From: a virus
Strand: one strand, 5' to 3'
DNA: 20,253 bases
Virus record (IMG/VR): IMGVR_UViG_3300022919_000086
Span: 1 to 20,253 of that record
Position numbers and translations under genes: made by a program. The notes below the pieces were generated by a model, which ran no database searches, had not been told where the DNA came from, and was given only the letters and a program-made list of their open reading frames with translations. The stretch's first letter is position 1. Each line of letters opens with the position of its first letter. This document shows, piece by piece, positions 1 through 6,231 of the stretch.

Positions 1-1
1 A

Positions 2-130
2 GCTAAATCTATATTTGATAGCATTTCAGGTAAAAGAGAACCCGATGATTTACCTGCTGTGTGCGGCTTGGTTTTGAGGTGGGAGGAGTTTAATAAAACA
101 GAAAACAATAATTTAAATCCGGCGGGATAA
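2..130 (+). CDS. C-terminal end of an unknown phage protein (partial)
   Basis: An open frame enters from the left edge and encodes 42 residues (AKSIFDSISGKREP...NNLNPAG) before a TAA at 128-130. Its N-terminus lies outside the window and I recognise no domain in the visible part. It is kept as real because the frame is open from the edge and it runs in the same direction as the next four genes, ending 11 nt before the HNH gene. Given the neighbours it probably belongs to the replication or recombination block; that is inference only. Confidence 0.5.
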   Translation, partial: AKSIFDSISGKREPDDLPAVCGLVLRWEEFNKTENNNLNPAG

Positions 131-141
131 CGTATAAAATT

Positions 142-681
142 ATGGATGAGGAAATTTGGCTCCCTGTATCGGGTTATGAGGAAATATACAGGGTAAGTAA
201 TTTAGGGAGGGTTAAGAGTATAGATCATTTTGTTTTAGTTTCAAGCGGAAGAAATAGAATTCAAAAGGGAAGGATGATAAAAGCCGATATTTCCTCTAAG
301 GGTTATACGCAAGTATCGCTATCAAAGAATAAATCTAAATTCCATACAGGCGTTCACAGACTGGTAGCTATTGCTTTCATCGAAAATAACAACGACAAAC
401 CACAAGTTAATCATATCGACGGAAACAAACAAAACAACAGGGTAGAGAATTTAGAATGGTGTACTAATCAAGAGAATCAGATACACGCTGTTTCTAATAA
501 TTTAATCTCTCATAATACATCTGACAAACATCATATGTCTAAACTAACAAATACCGATGTGAGGCATGCAAGGTATTTTAATAAAAATGGATTTTCAACT
601 AAAAAGCTATCTGTAGTATACAATGTTACTACTACAGCGATGCATAACATATTAAACAATAAAACTTATATAAATATTTAA
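142..681 (+). CDS. NUMOD4/HNH homing-type endonuclease
   Basis: A 179-aa free-standing endonuclease. Residues 5-27 (EIWLPVSGYEEIYRVSNLGR) match the NUMOD4 DNA-recognition module. Residues 72-112 form an HNH nuclease core, with HR at 72-73, NHIDGNKQNN at 90-99 as the catalytic and metal-binding segment, and NLEWCT at 103-108. The C-terminal 50 residues are K/N/T-rich and look like a small helix-turn-helix-like DNA-binding tail of the kind found in this family. The family makes site- or strand-specific cuts that spread its own gene between phage genomes. It sits between an unknown gene and the SSB-like gene, the usual placing of a selfish gene beside replication genes. The ATG is preceded by an AT-rich tract and no Shine-Dalgarno sequence. 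It ends three bases before the next ATG. Confidence 0.9.
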   Translation: MDEEIWLPVSGYEEIYRVSNLGRVKSIDHFVLVSSGRNRIQKGRMIKADISSKGYTQVSLSKNKSKFHTGVHRLVAIAFIENNNDKPQVNHIDGNKQNNRVENLEWCTNQENQIHAVSNNLISHNTSDKHHMSKLTNTDVRHARYFNKNGFSTKKLSVVYNVTTTAMHNILNNKTYINI

Positions 682-684
682 ATT

Positions 685-1176
685 ATGTCAGAAATAACAG
701 TTACAGGCAGGGTTAAATTCATTGGAGAAATGGTAACTCGCGGAACATTCAGTAGCAGGGAAATTGTAGTAACTACAGACGAGCAATATCCGCAACACAT
801 AAATATCCAGTTCGTTCAGGATAAATGCGATTATCTCGATAAATACGCTGTAGGGCAGTCTGTAGAAATAGCGGTAAATTTACGGGGTAAAGAATGGGTA
901 AACCCGCAAGGCGAAACAAAATATTTCAACGCCATTCAGGGCTGGAGAATAAAAGCAGCAGAGGGATCCGCACCGCAACAACCAGCCGCTAATCCCGTCG
1001 CACCTAAAGCTGCCAGTAAAACCTACAAACATACCGCTACAGATTTTACCGAGGCTCAGTATTTAGCTACAGCAGGATGGAATCATGATGTTTTGGTAGC
1101 TAAAGGTAAAGGTGTTTGGGTTGAGTCTGCGCCGGGCGTGCCTGCTGCCGAGGATGACGATAATTTACCATTCTAA
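685..1176 (+). CDS. DUF3127-type OB-fold single-strand DNA-binding protein
   Basis: A 163-aa protein. Residues 1-95 (ITVTGRVKFIGEM, then SREIVVTTDEQYPQHINIQF, then a GWRIK end) match the OB-fold family DUF3127, common in Bacteroidota and their phages. A flexible A/P/K-rich linker of about 15 residues follows, then a second conserved stretch (TATDFTEAQYLATAGW). The protein ends EDDDNLPF. That tail is what bacterial SSB proteins use to dock partner proteins (E. coli SSB ends DDDIPF), so I infer a phage SSB that coats single-stranded DNA and recruits replication or recombination partners. It lies 11 nt upstream of the annealing-protein gene, and SSB plus annealing protein is a standard recombination pair. 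The DUF assignment is from recall of the family pattern; the tail is read directly. Confidence 0.8.
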   Translation: MSEITVTGRVKFIGEMVTRGTFSSREIVVTTDEQYPQHINIQFVQDKCDYLDKYAVGQSVEIAVNLRGKEWVNPQGETKYFNAIQGWRIKAAEGSAPQQPAANPVAPKAASKTYKHTATDFTEAQYLATAGWNHDVLVAKGKGVWVESAPGVPAAEDDDNLPF

Positions 1177-1187
1177 TCTAAAACACT

Positions 1188-1913
1188 ATGTCAGAAAATA
1201 AACTACCAAAAATAAATGACCTGTACAAAGATGTACAGCTTGCTCAATCTAATGATGTATTAACCGCGCTTCTTAATCAGCCTCCAAAACAGGAATGGGT
1301 AAAAACACATCCTTACATTGCTAATTATAAGTACTTGCCTATTGATAAAGTAGAGTTCTTGCTTAAAAAAATATTCAAGGCTTATAGAATTGAGGTTTTG
1401 CGTGAGGGAACTGCTTTTAACGGTGTGTATGTGATTGTAAGAGTGCATTATCAAAATCCTGTAACATTGGATTGGGATTATCACGATGGTGTTGGCGCAA
1501 AGGAGCTACAGACCAAAAAAGGAGAATCAGCAGCTAATTTAGCGATGATAAATCCAGGCGCATTAGCAATGGCGTTTCCAATAGCTAAAACAGTAGCCAT
1601 AAAAGATGCTTGCGACCATTTCGGAATGCTATTCGGTTCTGACCTTAACCGTAAGGACGTAATGAGTATCGGTGTAGATGAAAATCTGCAGTCAAAAAAT
1701 GTTATAGACGAGATAAACAAACTCGTTAAACAGCCTATAACTGAAACGCATGATTTCGAAGTTATACAGCCTGAAATTGTTTCGCCCGTAAATGATGTGG
1801 TTGATGTTCCTAAGCCACTCGATGTTCCTGAGCCAGTAACAGAACCTGAACCGTTGGATATACCCGCTCCCGAACCATTGATGCCTGAATTACCTTCGGA
1901 TGATGAATTTTAA
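1188..1913 (+). CDS. Single-strand annealing recombinase, Sak/Rad52-like
   Basis: A 241-aa protein. Residues about 40-155 look like the core of a phage single-strand annealing protein of the Sak/Rad52-like group: a predicted helix (YLPIDKVEFLLKKIF), beta strands (VYVIVRVHYQNP), a DGVGAKELQTKKG segment, and a helix with FPIAKTVAIKDACDHFGMLFGSDLNR. Such proteins form rings that pair complementary single strands during phage replication and repair. The last 70 residues are a disordered P/E/V-rich tail with repeated PEP units, ending SDDEF, an acidic tip like that of the SSB gene just upstream. Other annealing-protein classes (RecT, Erf) are possible. The function is firm as a class from motif and context; the exact family is not. 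Confidence 0.7.
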   Translation: MSENKLPKINDLYKDVQLAQSNDVLTALLNQPPKQEWVKTHPYIANYKYLPIDKVEFLLKKIFKAYRIEVLREGTAFNGVYVIVRVHYQNPVTLDWDYHDGVGAKELQTKKGESAANLAMINPGALAMAFPIAKTVAIKDACDHFGMLFGSDLNRKDVMSIGVDENLQSKNVIDEINKLVKQPITETHDFEVIQPEIVSPVNDVVDVPKPLDVPEPVTEPEPLDIPAPEPLMPELPSDDEF

Positions 1914-1959
1914 AATAAATAAAATCTCGCGATACGTAGGTTAATCGCTAATAATTATT

Positions 1960-2244
1960 ATGGCTGAAGATATAAAACCGTCAACATGGAGAGAATTAAG
2001 GGATTTTGCTAATTTAATTCCTGACGAACATTTAGATAATGATGTAGCAGTAGATTATTCTGAGACTACATTAAGAGTAAAAGCCGAAATAACACCTTCT
2101 GATTTATGGATAAACAAAGAAGATTACGAAGATGTTTACGATAGTGAAAAGGATTTTTTAGAAGCCGTTAAAAATGGTGATGCAGAAGAAAAATATTTTT
2201 TCAAACAACCTAAAGGAACTCCTTTTTTAACTACTGAGTTTTAA
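1960..2244 (+). CDS. Small acidic phage protein, unknown
   Basis: A 94-aa, strongly acidic protein with no membrane segment. The N-terminus (STWRELRDFANLIPDEHLDNDV) resembles a pattern seen in small phage proteins of unknown role; the rest is D/E/K-rich with clustered aromatics. The ATG follows taattatt, typical for this genome. A short inverted repeat (GCGAT at 1928-1932, ATCGC at 1943-1947) sits just upstream and could form a small hairpin near the start of translation. It is the last gene of the recombination block, before the stem-loop at 2284-2341. I do not recognise a function. Confidence 0.65.
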   Translation: MAEDIKPSTWRELRDFANLIPDEHLDNDVAVDYSETTLRVKAEITPSDLWINKEDYEDVYDSEKDFLEAVKNGDAEEKYFFKQPKGTPFLTTEF

Positions 2245-2255
2245 AATATAATCAC

Positions 2256-2341
2256 TATATTTACCTCGTCATAATTTCTATCCAAAACCAGTTTACTGTA
2301 TAGCTGCTAACCATGCCCTTATACATGAACTGGTTTTTTTT
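2256..2341 (+). terminator. Long stem-loop with T-tract; terminator and possible small RNA
   Basis: A perfect 10-bp inverted repeat, AAAACCAGTT at 2284-2293 and AACTGGTTTT at 2328-2337, runs into a T-tract ending at 2341. A nested 6-bp repeat, TGTATA at 2297-2302 and TATACA at 2320-2325, makes one long interrupted hairpin with a 17-nt loop. It can end the recombination operon on the plus strand. Upstream, TATATTTA at 2256-2263 is one base from the Bacteroidota -7 consensus TAnnTTTG, so a separate transcript of about 70 nt starting near 2270 is possible. The terminator is well supported; the separate RNA is a guess. Confidence 0.75.
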
Positions 2342-2353
2342 ATTTCATAACCC

Positions 2354-2365
2354 GTCGAATTCGAC
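2354..2365. repeat. Perfect 12-bp palindrome
   Basis: GTCGAATTCGAC reads the same on both strands. It lies between the plus-strand terminator (ends 2341) and the minus-strand terminator (begins 2381), outside any gene, where neither transcript should need it. It could be a protein-binding site or a chance palindrome. Confidence 0.5.
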
Positions 2366-2380
2366 ACCTTTTAAAACTAA

Positions 2381-2411
2381 AAGCCCGACAACAATTTAAT
2401 GCGCCGGGCTT
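2381..2411 (-). terminator. Intrinsic terminator of the minus-strand lysis/tail block
   Basis: AAGCCCG (2381-2387) and CGGGCTT (2405-2411) form a perfect 7-bp GC-rich stem. Read on the minus strand the hairpin is followed by TTTAGTTTT. It starts 28 nt beyond the lysozyme stop and faces the plus-strand terminator, so the two operons converge here. Confidence 0.75.
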
Positions 2412-2438
2412 CGAAACTAATTCCGTGTGGAATCAATA

Positions 2439-2984
2439 TTATTCCTTAAACTTAAAATCATTCAATCGGTTAAGCCATCCTTTTATAAAACGTTTTTGAC
2501 TTGGATTATTTTTTACAATATCATTTAGGAATTTTACTCTGGCTGCAAATATTTTGTCGAAGAATTCTTTTTGATTCTGAGCATTTAAAGCGCAAATTGT
2601 TTTTTCTCCAACAACTCCATCCGCAACTACACCTAATAATCTTTGCGGGATAACTATTCCCCATTTACCGCTACCCCAGTACCAATCAACAAGGATGTTA
2701 GCGATGCTTTGGTTCTGTATCTTATCTGCATGCCATTTATCCCAGTACTTTCGTAAAACGGCTTTAAAATCGTTTTCATTAAGCAGCCTTATATCGGCAT
2801 CGGTTATTTCTCCATCATTATTTTTATCATACCCGACCTGTTTCCATGTGTTAAGCGTAATACCCATATTTGTAGCTCCGCCCTTATCTAATGGATCGTT
2901 AACATATTTTCCCTCCCACTTAACTATTACGGGCGCAAGGTTTTTTATATCTGCCTGTAATCCGAGCGTATTAAATTCTGCCAT
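2439..2984 (-). CDS. Endolysin: GH108 lysozyme with C-terminal peptidoglycan-binding region
   Basis: A 181-aa phage endolysin that cuts the glycan strands of peptidoglycan at host lysis. The N-terminal half matches glycosyl hydrolase family 108: the KWEGKYVNDPLDKGGATNMG segment (residues 22-41) holds the catalytic Glu24 and the conserved GGATNMGIT run. Residues 53-64 (DKNNDGEITDAD) form an EF-hand-type calcium loop. The C-terminal half (about 105-175), with GVVADGVVGEKTICALN and KGWLNRLNDF, matches the PG_binding_3 pattern that accompanies GH108. No signal peptide is visible, so export should depend on the holin-like genes upstream in the same operon. The Glu role is family knowledge; the motif is read directly. 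Confidence 0.9.
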   Translation of the reverse strand: MAEFNTLGLQADIKNLAPVIVKWEGKYVNDPLDKGGATNMGITLNTWKQVGYDKNNDGEITDADIRLLNENDFKAVLRKYWDKWHADKIQNQSIANILVDWYWGSGKWGIVIPQRLLGVVADGVVGEKTICALNAQNQKEFFDKIFAARVKFLNDIVKNNPSQKRFIKGWLNRLNDFKFKE

Positions 2985-3002
2985 AATATTTTAATTTAAA
3001 TT

Positions 3003-3089
3003 TTAAACTCCTATTCCGCCGCTTAATTCATCTATTCCGCAACCTGTCTTGCCCTTTACAGGCGAACCGTGTACAATCTCTTTCTTCAT
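3003..3089 (-). CDS. Tiny 28-residue open frame in the lysis block
   Basis: An ATG at 3089 (minus strand) opens a 28-codon frame to a TAA at 3003-3005, giving MKKEIVHGSPVKGKTGCG followed by IDELSGGIGV. It fills most of the gap between a membrane-protein gene (stop at 3095) and the lysozyme (start 2984). The context before the ATG (AAATTAAATATT) resembles the other start sites here. The peptide is Gly- and Lys-rich, has one Cys and no membrane segment. I recognise no family. Placement and start context favour a real gene; the length alone does not. Confidence 0.45.
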   Translation of the reverse strand: MKKEIVHGSPVKGKTGCGIDELSGGIGV

Positions 3090-3094
3090 AATAT

Positions 3095-3460
3095 TTAATT
3101 TTTATCTTTATTCTGATACTCCTTCAATTTATCGTCGCGTTCTTTATTGTAGTATATCAAACAAACCCATAAAGCCACGCCTGCACATATTGCGACACCC
3201 GGACGTACAGATATTAAACCCTGCTTTAATTGGTTAACGTATGTTAGTATAATAATAAATATACTTAACATAAGTGGCGGCACAGATAGTAAATACCTGT
3301 TACTCATAAGCCATTCTAAAGGCTTTCTGTCTTTATGCCGCAACGCCCTCATTAAAATATACCAAAAATTATATTTCATCCCGGACATGATGTAACTGAG
3401 ATACACTATAAAGCACATCATTAAAATAATAAGGATTATATTGGCTATGCTAATTATCAT
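3095..3460 (-). CDS. Membrane protein in the lysis block
   Basis: A 121-aa protein with three predicted membrane helices, at about residues 2-25, 57-78 and 88-106, a basic loop (RALRHKDRKPLEW) between the first two and a charged tail (KERDDKLKEYQNKDKN). It overlaps the end of the upstream membrane-protein gene by 11 nt, suggesting translational coupling. Three helices and a charged C-terminus in a lysis operon fit a holin or antiholin, but this is inferred from topology and position only. Confidence 0.6.
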   Translation of the reverse strand: MIISIANIILIILMMCFIVYLSYIMSGMKYNFWYILMRALRHKDRKPLEWLMSNRYLLSVPPLMLSIFIIILTYVNQLKQGLISVRPGVAICAGVALWVCLIYYNKERDDKLKEYQNKDKN

Positions 3461-3845
3461 GGTCTTTATTTTTTAATTCATCATCTGCCAGTAAATTTTT
3501 AAGCAGGTTTTTGAAATATACGCTTAAACCTACCTTACCTATTTTATCTAACAAACCAACAATAAAAATACTAAAAAGACTCACAAAGAAAACATAAGTT
3601 GTTACCGGAAAATTAAGATCCAGATATGACCAAAAATTTAACCCTGCCCAACATAGACCACCAATGTATAAAATCTGTATAGCGATGCGTTTAAGAGTTA
3701 TTTGGTTATTCTGCCAATCGATACCTAAACGGATAGCAAAACCTGCTAAGGCCGCCATAAATATCGATAACGCAACCATAGGCGCGTCATGCTGTGTTTC
3801 CGTTATTAAATACGTCGTAATTAATAGAAATATTTTGTTTAGCAT
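3450..3845 (-). CDS. Holin-like membrane protein
   Basis: A 131-aa protein with about four hydrophobic segments (roughly residues 3-15, 24-41, 55-72 and 82-100) and a Lys/Asp-rich tail (LLADDELKNKDHDN). The layout (short N-terminus, a DWQNNQITLKR loop, then further helices) recalls phage holins of the LydA or related type, but I see no diagnostic motif. It is preceded by a -7 box on the minus strand at 3864-3871, so it may have its own transcript, and is coupled to the next gene by an 11-nt overlap. It ends with TAG. Confidence 0.6.
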   Translation of the reverse strand: MLNKIFLLITTYLITETQHDAPMVALSIFMAALAGFAIRLGIDWQNNQITLKRIAIQILYIGGLCWAGLNFWSYLDLNFPVTTYVFFVSLFSIFIVGLLDKIGKVGLSVYFKNLLKNLLADDELKNKDHDN

Positions 3846-3863
3846 CAGTTTGTAATTACAACG

Positions 3864-3871
3864 TAAATATA
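3864..3871 (-). promoter_or_regulatory. Candidate -7 box for the 3845 gene
   Basis: The minus strand reads TATATTTA, seven of eight matches to the Bacteroidota -7 consensus TAnnTTTG, 19 nt upstream of the ATG at 3845. It lies at the end of the neighbouring gene. I see no clear -33 element, so support is moderate. Confidence 0.4.
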
Positions 3872-3872
3872 G

Positions 3873-4310
3873 TTAAATTCTGCGGGTTATTTTTGCTAAT
3901 GAAAAAACTAACGCCACGCAATAAATAGCTAACATGATACTGGCGGTATAAAAACCAGTACCTAAGTTAAATACTATGTATATTTCAGATAAAAACCATT
4001 TTAAACATAAACCCAAAAACGCTATTTTCGCAGGCAGATTAAATTTATGACTTACTGAAAACATAAGTGCTAAAAACAGAAATGATCCATTCGCTAACAT
4101 CAATCCCTGCTCATGAAAACCCTCGTACCAATCCGCTACTGGCTTACCCGTATACATAGGCAGTGTGTACCTGAAATAAAATATCGCGTACCCGTAAGTA
4201 TTGCAGGCTAAAATAAAAATAACGAGTAAACTTACATTTTCGAATAATATAGCCCTTAAATTAAATAAGCAGGCGTAAACCTGCTTAAATAAATTTTTAA
4301 CCGAAATCAT
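3873..4310 (-). CDS. Polytopic membrane protein, unknown
   Basis: A 145-aa protein with about four membrane helices, at roughly residues 24-44, 72-88, 92-111 and 120-138, with a soluble loop containing GKPVADWYEGFHEQ. Its ATG overlaps the stop of the upstream gene (the C of TCA/CAT at 4307-4310), so the two are translationally coupled. The first 20 codons carry a strong inverted repeat (4266-4287). I recognise no family. Its place among holin-like genes suggests a role at the membrane at lysis or in superinfection control, but nothing in the sequence decides this. Confidence 0.6.
   Translation of the reverse strand: MISVKNLFKQVYACLFNLRAILFENVSLLVIFILACNTYGYAIFYFRYTLPMYTGKPVADWYEGFHEQGLMLANGSFLFLALMFSVSHKFNLPAKIAFLGLCLKWFLSEIYIVFNLGTGFYTASIMLAIYCVALVFSLAKITRRI
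4266..4287 (-). promoter_or_regulatory. Hairpin inside the start of the 4310 gene
   Basis: TAAGCAGG (4266-4273) and CCTGCTTA (4280-4287) form a perfect 8-bp stem with a 6-nt loop. On the minus strand it is followed by TTTAATTT, a weak terminator-like tail. It lies within the first 20 codons of the gene, so it could act as an attenuator or tune translation. Confidence 0.4.
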
Positions 4311-4561
4311 ATACGCGGGAACATTTTACGCGGTCTTAGTACCGGCCATGTACTCGTTACCGAATCATACGTTATCTCCCCTAACGTTTCGTTTCTTTTG
4401 TCTGAAATTTCAACCGACTGAAATGTATCGAGAGGCAACACTTCGGTTGCGTCATCAATATAACCGTAATATTTAGTTCCTCCGATATATGCTTTTTTAC
4501 CTGCTGCAACTAATTTGTGCGCATCGCTTTCGATAAAAACCTCTGCTACTGTGTAAGGCAT
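4307..4561 (-). CDS. Small soluble phage protein, unknown
   Basis: An 84-aa protein. I place the start at the ATG at 4561 (MPYTVAEVFIESDAHKLVAAG); an in-frame ATG at 4612 would add 17 residues that read like non-coding or overlapping sequence. The content is beta-rich and mixed polarity (KKAYIGGTKYYGYIDDATEV), with no membrane segment. Its start overlaps the end of the preceding small membrane gene by 16 nt, and its stop overlaps the next start. I do not recognise a family. Confidence 0.55.
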   Translation of the reverse strand: MPYTVAEVFIESDAHKLVAAGKKAYIGGTKYYGYIDDATEVLPLDTFQSVEISDKRNETLGEITYDSVTSTWPVLRPRKMFPRI

Positions 4562-4746
4562 AAAAATATTTTTAAAAATTGATAAAATACGTAAATCATA
4601 AATGCTATCCAAAACAGGACAGCTATTTTATAGGTTCTTCTGGAAAACCCCATTTCCCTGGTAATCTCGCTGAATATGTTTTGACGTTTTAATGCTGTCA
4701 GTTTGTTTTTTAAGGTCATCAGTATTTTTGTTAATCTTGCCCGCAT
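4546..4746 (-). CDS. Small membrane protein overlapping the 4825 gene in another frame
   Basis: A 66-aa frame (or 57 aa from the ATG at 4719, starting MTLKNKLTALKRQN). It has a basic N-terminal half and one strong C-terminal membrane helix (IAVLFWIAFMIYVFYQFLKIF). It overlaps the last 119 nt of the gene starting at 4825, in the +1 frame. Two short overlapping membrane genes inside a lysis operon recall the nested Rz/Rz1 spanin layout, although the helix here is C-terminal, not N-terminal. An alternative is that it is made as a frameshift extension of the upstream frame. The hydrophobic helix argues it is translated somehow. Confidence 0.45.
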   Translation of the reverse strand: MRARLTKILMTLKNKLTALKRQNIFSEITREMGFSRRTYKIAVLFWIAFMIYVFYQFLKIFLCLTQ

Positions 4747-4825
4747 CGCAACACCCGAAATTTATTACTATAACCACAACGATTACAACGGCAACCCCTG
4801 TTAAACGGCTTAAGAATTCTTTCAT
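4628..4825 (-). CDS. Small membrane-anchored protein, possible spanin-like
   Basis: A 65-aa protein with an N-terminal membrane helix (residues 9-23, very Val/Ile-rich) that ends in FGCCDAG, then a polar helical stretch (KINKNTDDLKKQTDSIKTSK). The Cys pair after the helix could be a weak lipobox, but the -3 residue is Asn, so lipid attachment is doubtful. Its ATG overlaps the stop of the holin-like gene (TGA within ATGA), indicating coupling. An N-terminal anchor plus a polar periplasmic helix next to holin and lysozyme genes fits a spanin subunit; no sequence motif proves it. Confidence 0.5.
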   Translation of the reverse strand: MKEFLSRLTGVAVVIVVVIVINFGCCDAGKINKNTDDLKKQTDSIKTSKHIQRDYQGNGVFQKNL

Positions 4826-5046
4826 TGTTTTTTAGCTAAATCAGAAATTGTTTCGTCTTTTCTTGCTGCGCCGGTAGATGATCCGAAATAATAACTTTGA
4901 GTATTACCAAGTGCGGCAACGATGGCTATTATTATTTGAGGATCCGGATTTACTTCTCCAAACGTACACAGAAAAAAATATGTAAAAGATAATACCACAA
5001 CCATTAAGGCTATTGTAGGCTTTATGTTATCTGAAATAGTTTTCAT
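4822..5046 (-). CDS. Holin-like protein
   Basis: A 74-aa protein with two membrane helices, at about residues 10-28 and 37-53, joined by a short acidic loop (GEVNPDP), and a polar tail (GAARKDETISDLAKKQ). The IVAALGNTQSYYFGSSTG segment is a pattern I associate with small phage holins and holin-like proteins. Size, two helices, charged C-terminus and lysis-module position agree with a class II holin, which would open the inner membrane to let the lysozyme out. It has its own predicted promoter and a 5'-end hairpin. Confidence 0.65.
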   Translation of the reverse strand: MKTISDNIKPTIALMVVVLSFTYFFLCTFGEVNPDPQIIIAIVAALGNTQSYYFGSSTGAARKDETISDLAKKQ

Positions 5047-5064
5047 AGAGTAGTGATTTATAAA

Positions 5065-5090
5065 ACACAGGAGTGTATGTCGTCCTGCGT
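5065..5090 (-). promoter_or_regulatory. 5'-end hairpin of the holin-gene transcript
   Basis: ACACAGGA (5065-5072) and TCCTGCGT (5083-5090) pair over 8 bp as RNA on the minus strand, counting one G-U pair, with a 10-nt loop. It starts almost at the predicted transcription start downstream of the -7 box at 5094-5101. A hairpin at the extreme 5' end may stabilise the mRNA or control the downstream holin start. Confidence 0.5.
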
Positions 5091-5093
5091 TTA

Positions 5094-5101
5094 CAAATAT
5101 A
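5094..5101 (-). promoter_or_regulatory. Bacteroidota-type -7 box for the lysis genes
   Basis: The minus strand reads TATATTTG, a full match to TAnnTTTG, 48 nt upstream of the holin-like ATG at 5046. It would start a lysis transcript separate from the tail genes. The -33 region falls inside the end of the preceding gene and shows no clear motif. Confidence 0.55.
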
Positions 5102-5106
5102 CTAAA

Positions 5107-5484
5107 TTATTGCTTTGCTGTAATTAAAAAATCCACATCCGCGTTAGCTACGGGCGTTGTGCTTGCTAAAAGTATCTCTAAATTTAATAACGCTGGTATT
5201 ACGCTTGTTTGTTGATACACTTGGCAGGTAAACCCGGACACGGTGTTATTGTATATCCTGATTAGCTGCCTGCCTGTTGATGCCTGGTTTACAATGTTGG
5301 CCTGCACATTAGGTATTACCTGATACGGATTAGGATACACTACGGTAATTATCCCGGATGCGTTACTGGTGTATGTGTAGGGAACGGATAGTCCAGCTAC
5401 AGGAGTTTCCTTGAATGCCACACCCCATAAAATAACAGCCATAATGCAGATAAAAACCGCTGAAATACTTAAAATTCTCTTCAT
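5107..5484 (-). CDS. Exported or membrane-anchored protein, tail-gene neighbour
   Basis: A 125-aa protein with an N-terminal signal or anchor helix (MKRILSISAVFICIMAVILW) followed by about 100 residues of beta-rich, Ser/Thr/Asn-rich sequence (YTYTSNASGIITVVYPNPYQ; NLEILLASTTPVANADVDF), ending LITAKQ. The body resembles the small beta-sandwich modules found near phage tail fibres. An anchor on a fibre-like domain is odd for a virion protein, so it may instead be shown on the infected cell. It stands 18 nt after the fibre gene and just before the lysis promoter. Function unknown. Confidence 0.55.
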   Translation of the reverse strand: MKRILSISAVFICIMAVILWGVAFKETPVAGLSVPYTYTSNASGIITVVYPNPYQVIPNVQANIVNQASTGRQLIRIYNNTVSGFTCQVYQQTSVIPALLNLEILLASTTPVANADVDFLITAKQ

Positions 5485-5502
5485 GTTATATAAATTAATT
5501 GA

Positions 5503-6231
5503 TTAAAATGATCCTGTTTTATCAAATGCTGTACCGTTCCATTGTACCCTAAGACCCGAACCTTGCGTATTAAACTGAGGGTTAACTATGCCGTCAACAG
5601 TACCGCCAATAGTTAAAACCCCTGTTCCTTTGTTTTTAATAACAAACTCCATATTAGTAGTTAACCCTGTAGGGAGGGTAAACGTACCGTTTCCAGAGGT
5701 AAGTGCCACATAATAGTCTGCTGTAGTTATCGTGGTATTGCCCGTAAGCATTCTAACGGGTTTGTTGTTGGCTACGGCGTTTAGTTGGGATAGGTTTACT
5801 GCGCTTGCCGCTGTAGTTCCGTTTGGAATAGTTAACTGGCCTGTAACATTCGCGGTTCCCTGTACTTGCATAGTGAATCCTGGATCAGAACCTAATGTAC
5901 CAAAGTTCCAGTTACCCGACACAAATTGTCTTAGGTTAACTACCCCCGCTGAATTTATAAATGTTAATTCGTCTGCCGCAGAAGTTGATAAAGGCCCTAT
6001 TATATTTGCTATAATCCTATTTAAATAAGCAACTCTATATCTCCTCGATCCCTGTCCTAAATCGCTGGTGCTGCCGGTTACAGGAAATAAACTTCTTGTG
6101 TTTAAATCCCCGGTCATTGTATCTCCTGCTTTATCTACTTTTAAAGATACATCGTCAGTTCCTGCTACTGTTATATTTCTATCAGGAAATACGTATGTCC
6201 TTAATCCGTGAAATAACTTAAATGTTCCCAT
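5503..6231 (-). CDS. Tail-fibre protein
   Basis: A 242-aa protein. Residues 25-75 hold DKAGDTMTGDLNTR and a following SDLGQGSRRYRVAYLNRI stretch, both frequent in phage tail fibres (the DMTGDL and DLG-S-RW-VY types). A beta-rich middle (FVSGNWNFGTLGSDPGFTMQ) and a C-terminal beta module (EFVIKNKGTGVLTIGG through VQWNGTAFDKTGSF) follow, the latter resembling fibre-tip repeats. It should be part of the receptor-binding fibre. Its ATG overlaps by one base the stop of the SGNH hydrolase gene, so the two are coupled. Confidence 0.75.
   Translation of the reverse strand: MGTFKLFHGLRTYVFPDRNITVAGTDDVSLKVDKAGDTMTGDLNTRSLFPVTGSTSDLGQGSRRYRVAYLNRIIANIIGPLSTSAADELTFINSAGVVNLRQFVSGNWNFGTLGSDPGFTMQVQGTANVTGQLTIPNGTTAASAVNLSQLNAVANNKPVRMLTGNTTITTADYYVALTSGNGTFTLPTGLTTNMEFVIKNKGTGVLTIGGTVDGIVNPQFNTQGSGLRVQWNGTAFDKTGSF

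Noticed and set aside
10-17. TATATTTG as a promoter for the HNH gene
   Set aside because: It fully matches the -7 consensus but lies within the coding frame of the partial left-edge gene (codons for Ser-Ile-Phe-Asp), 125 bases from the HNH ATG. Not counted as a promoter without other support.
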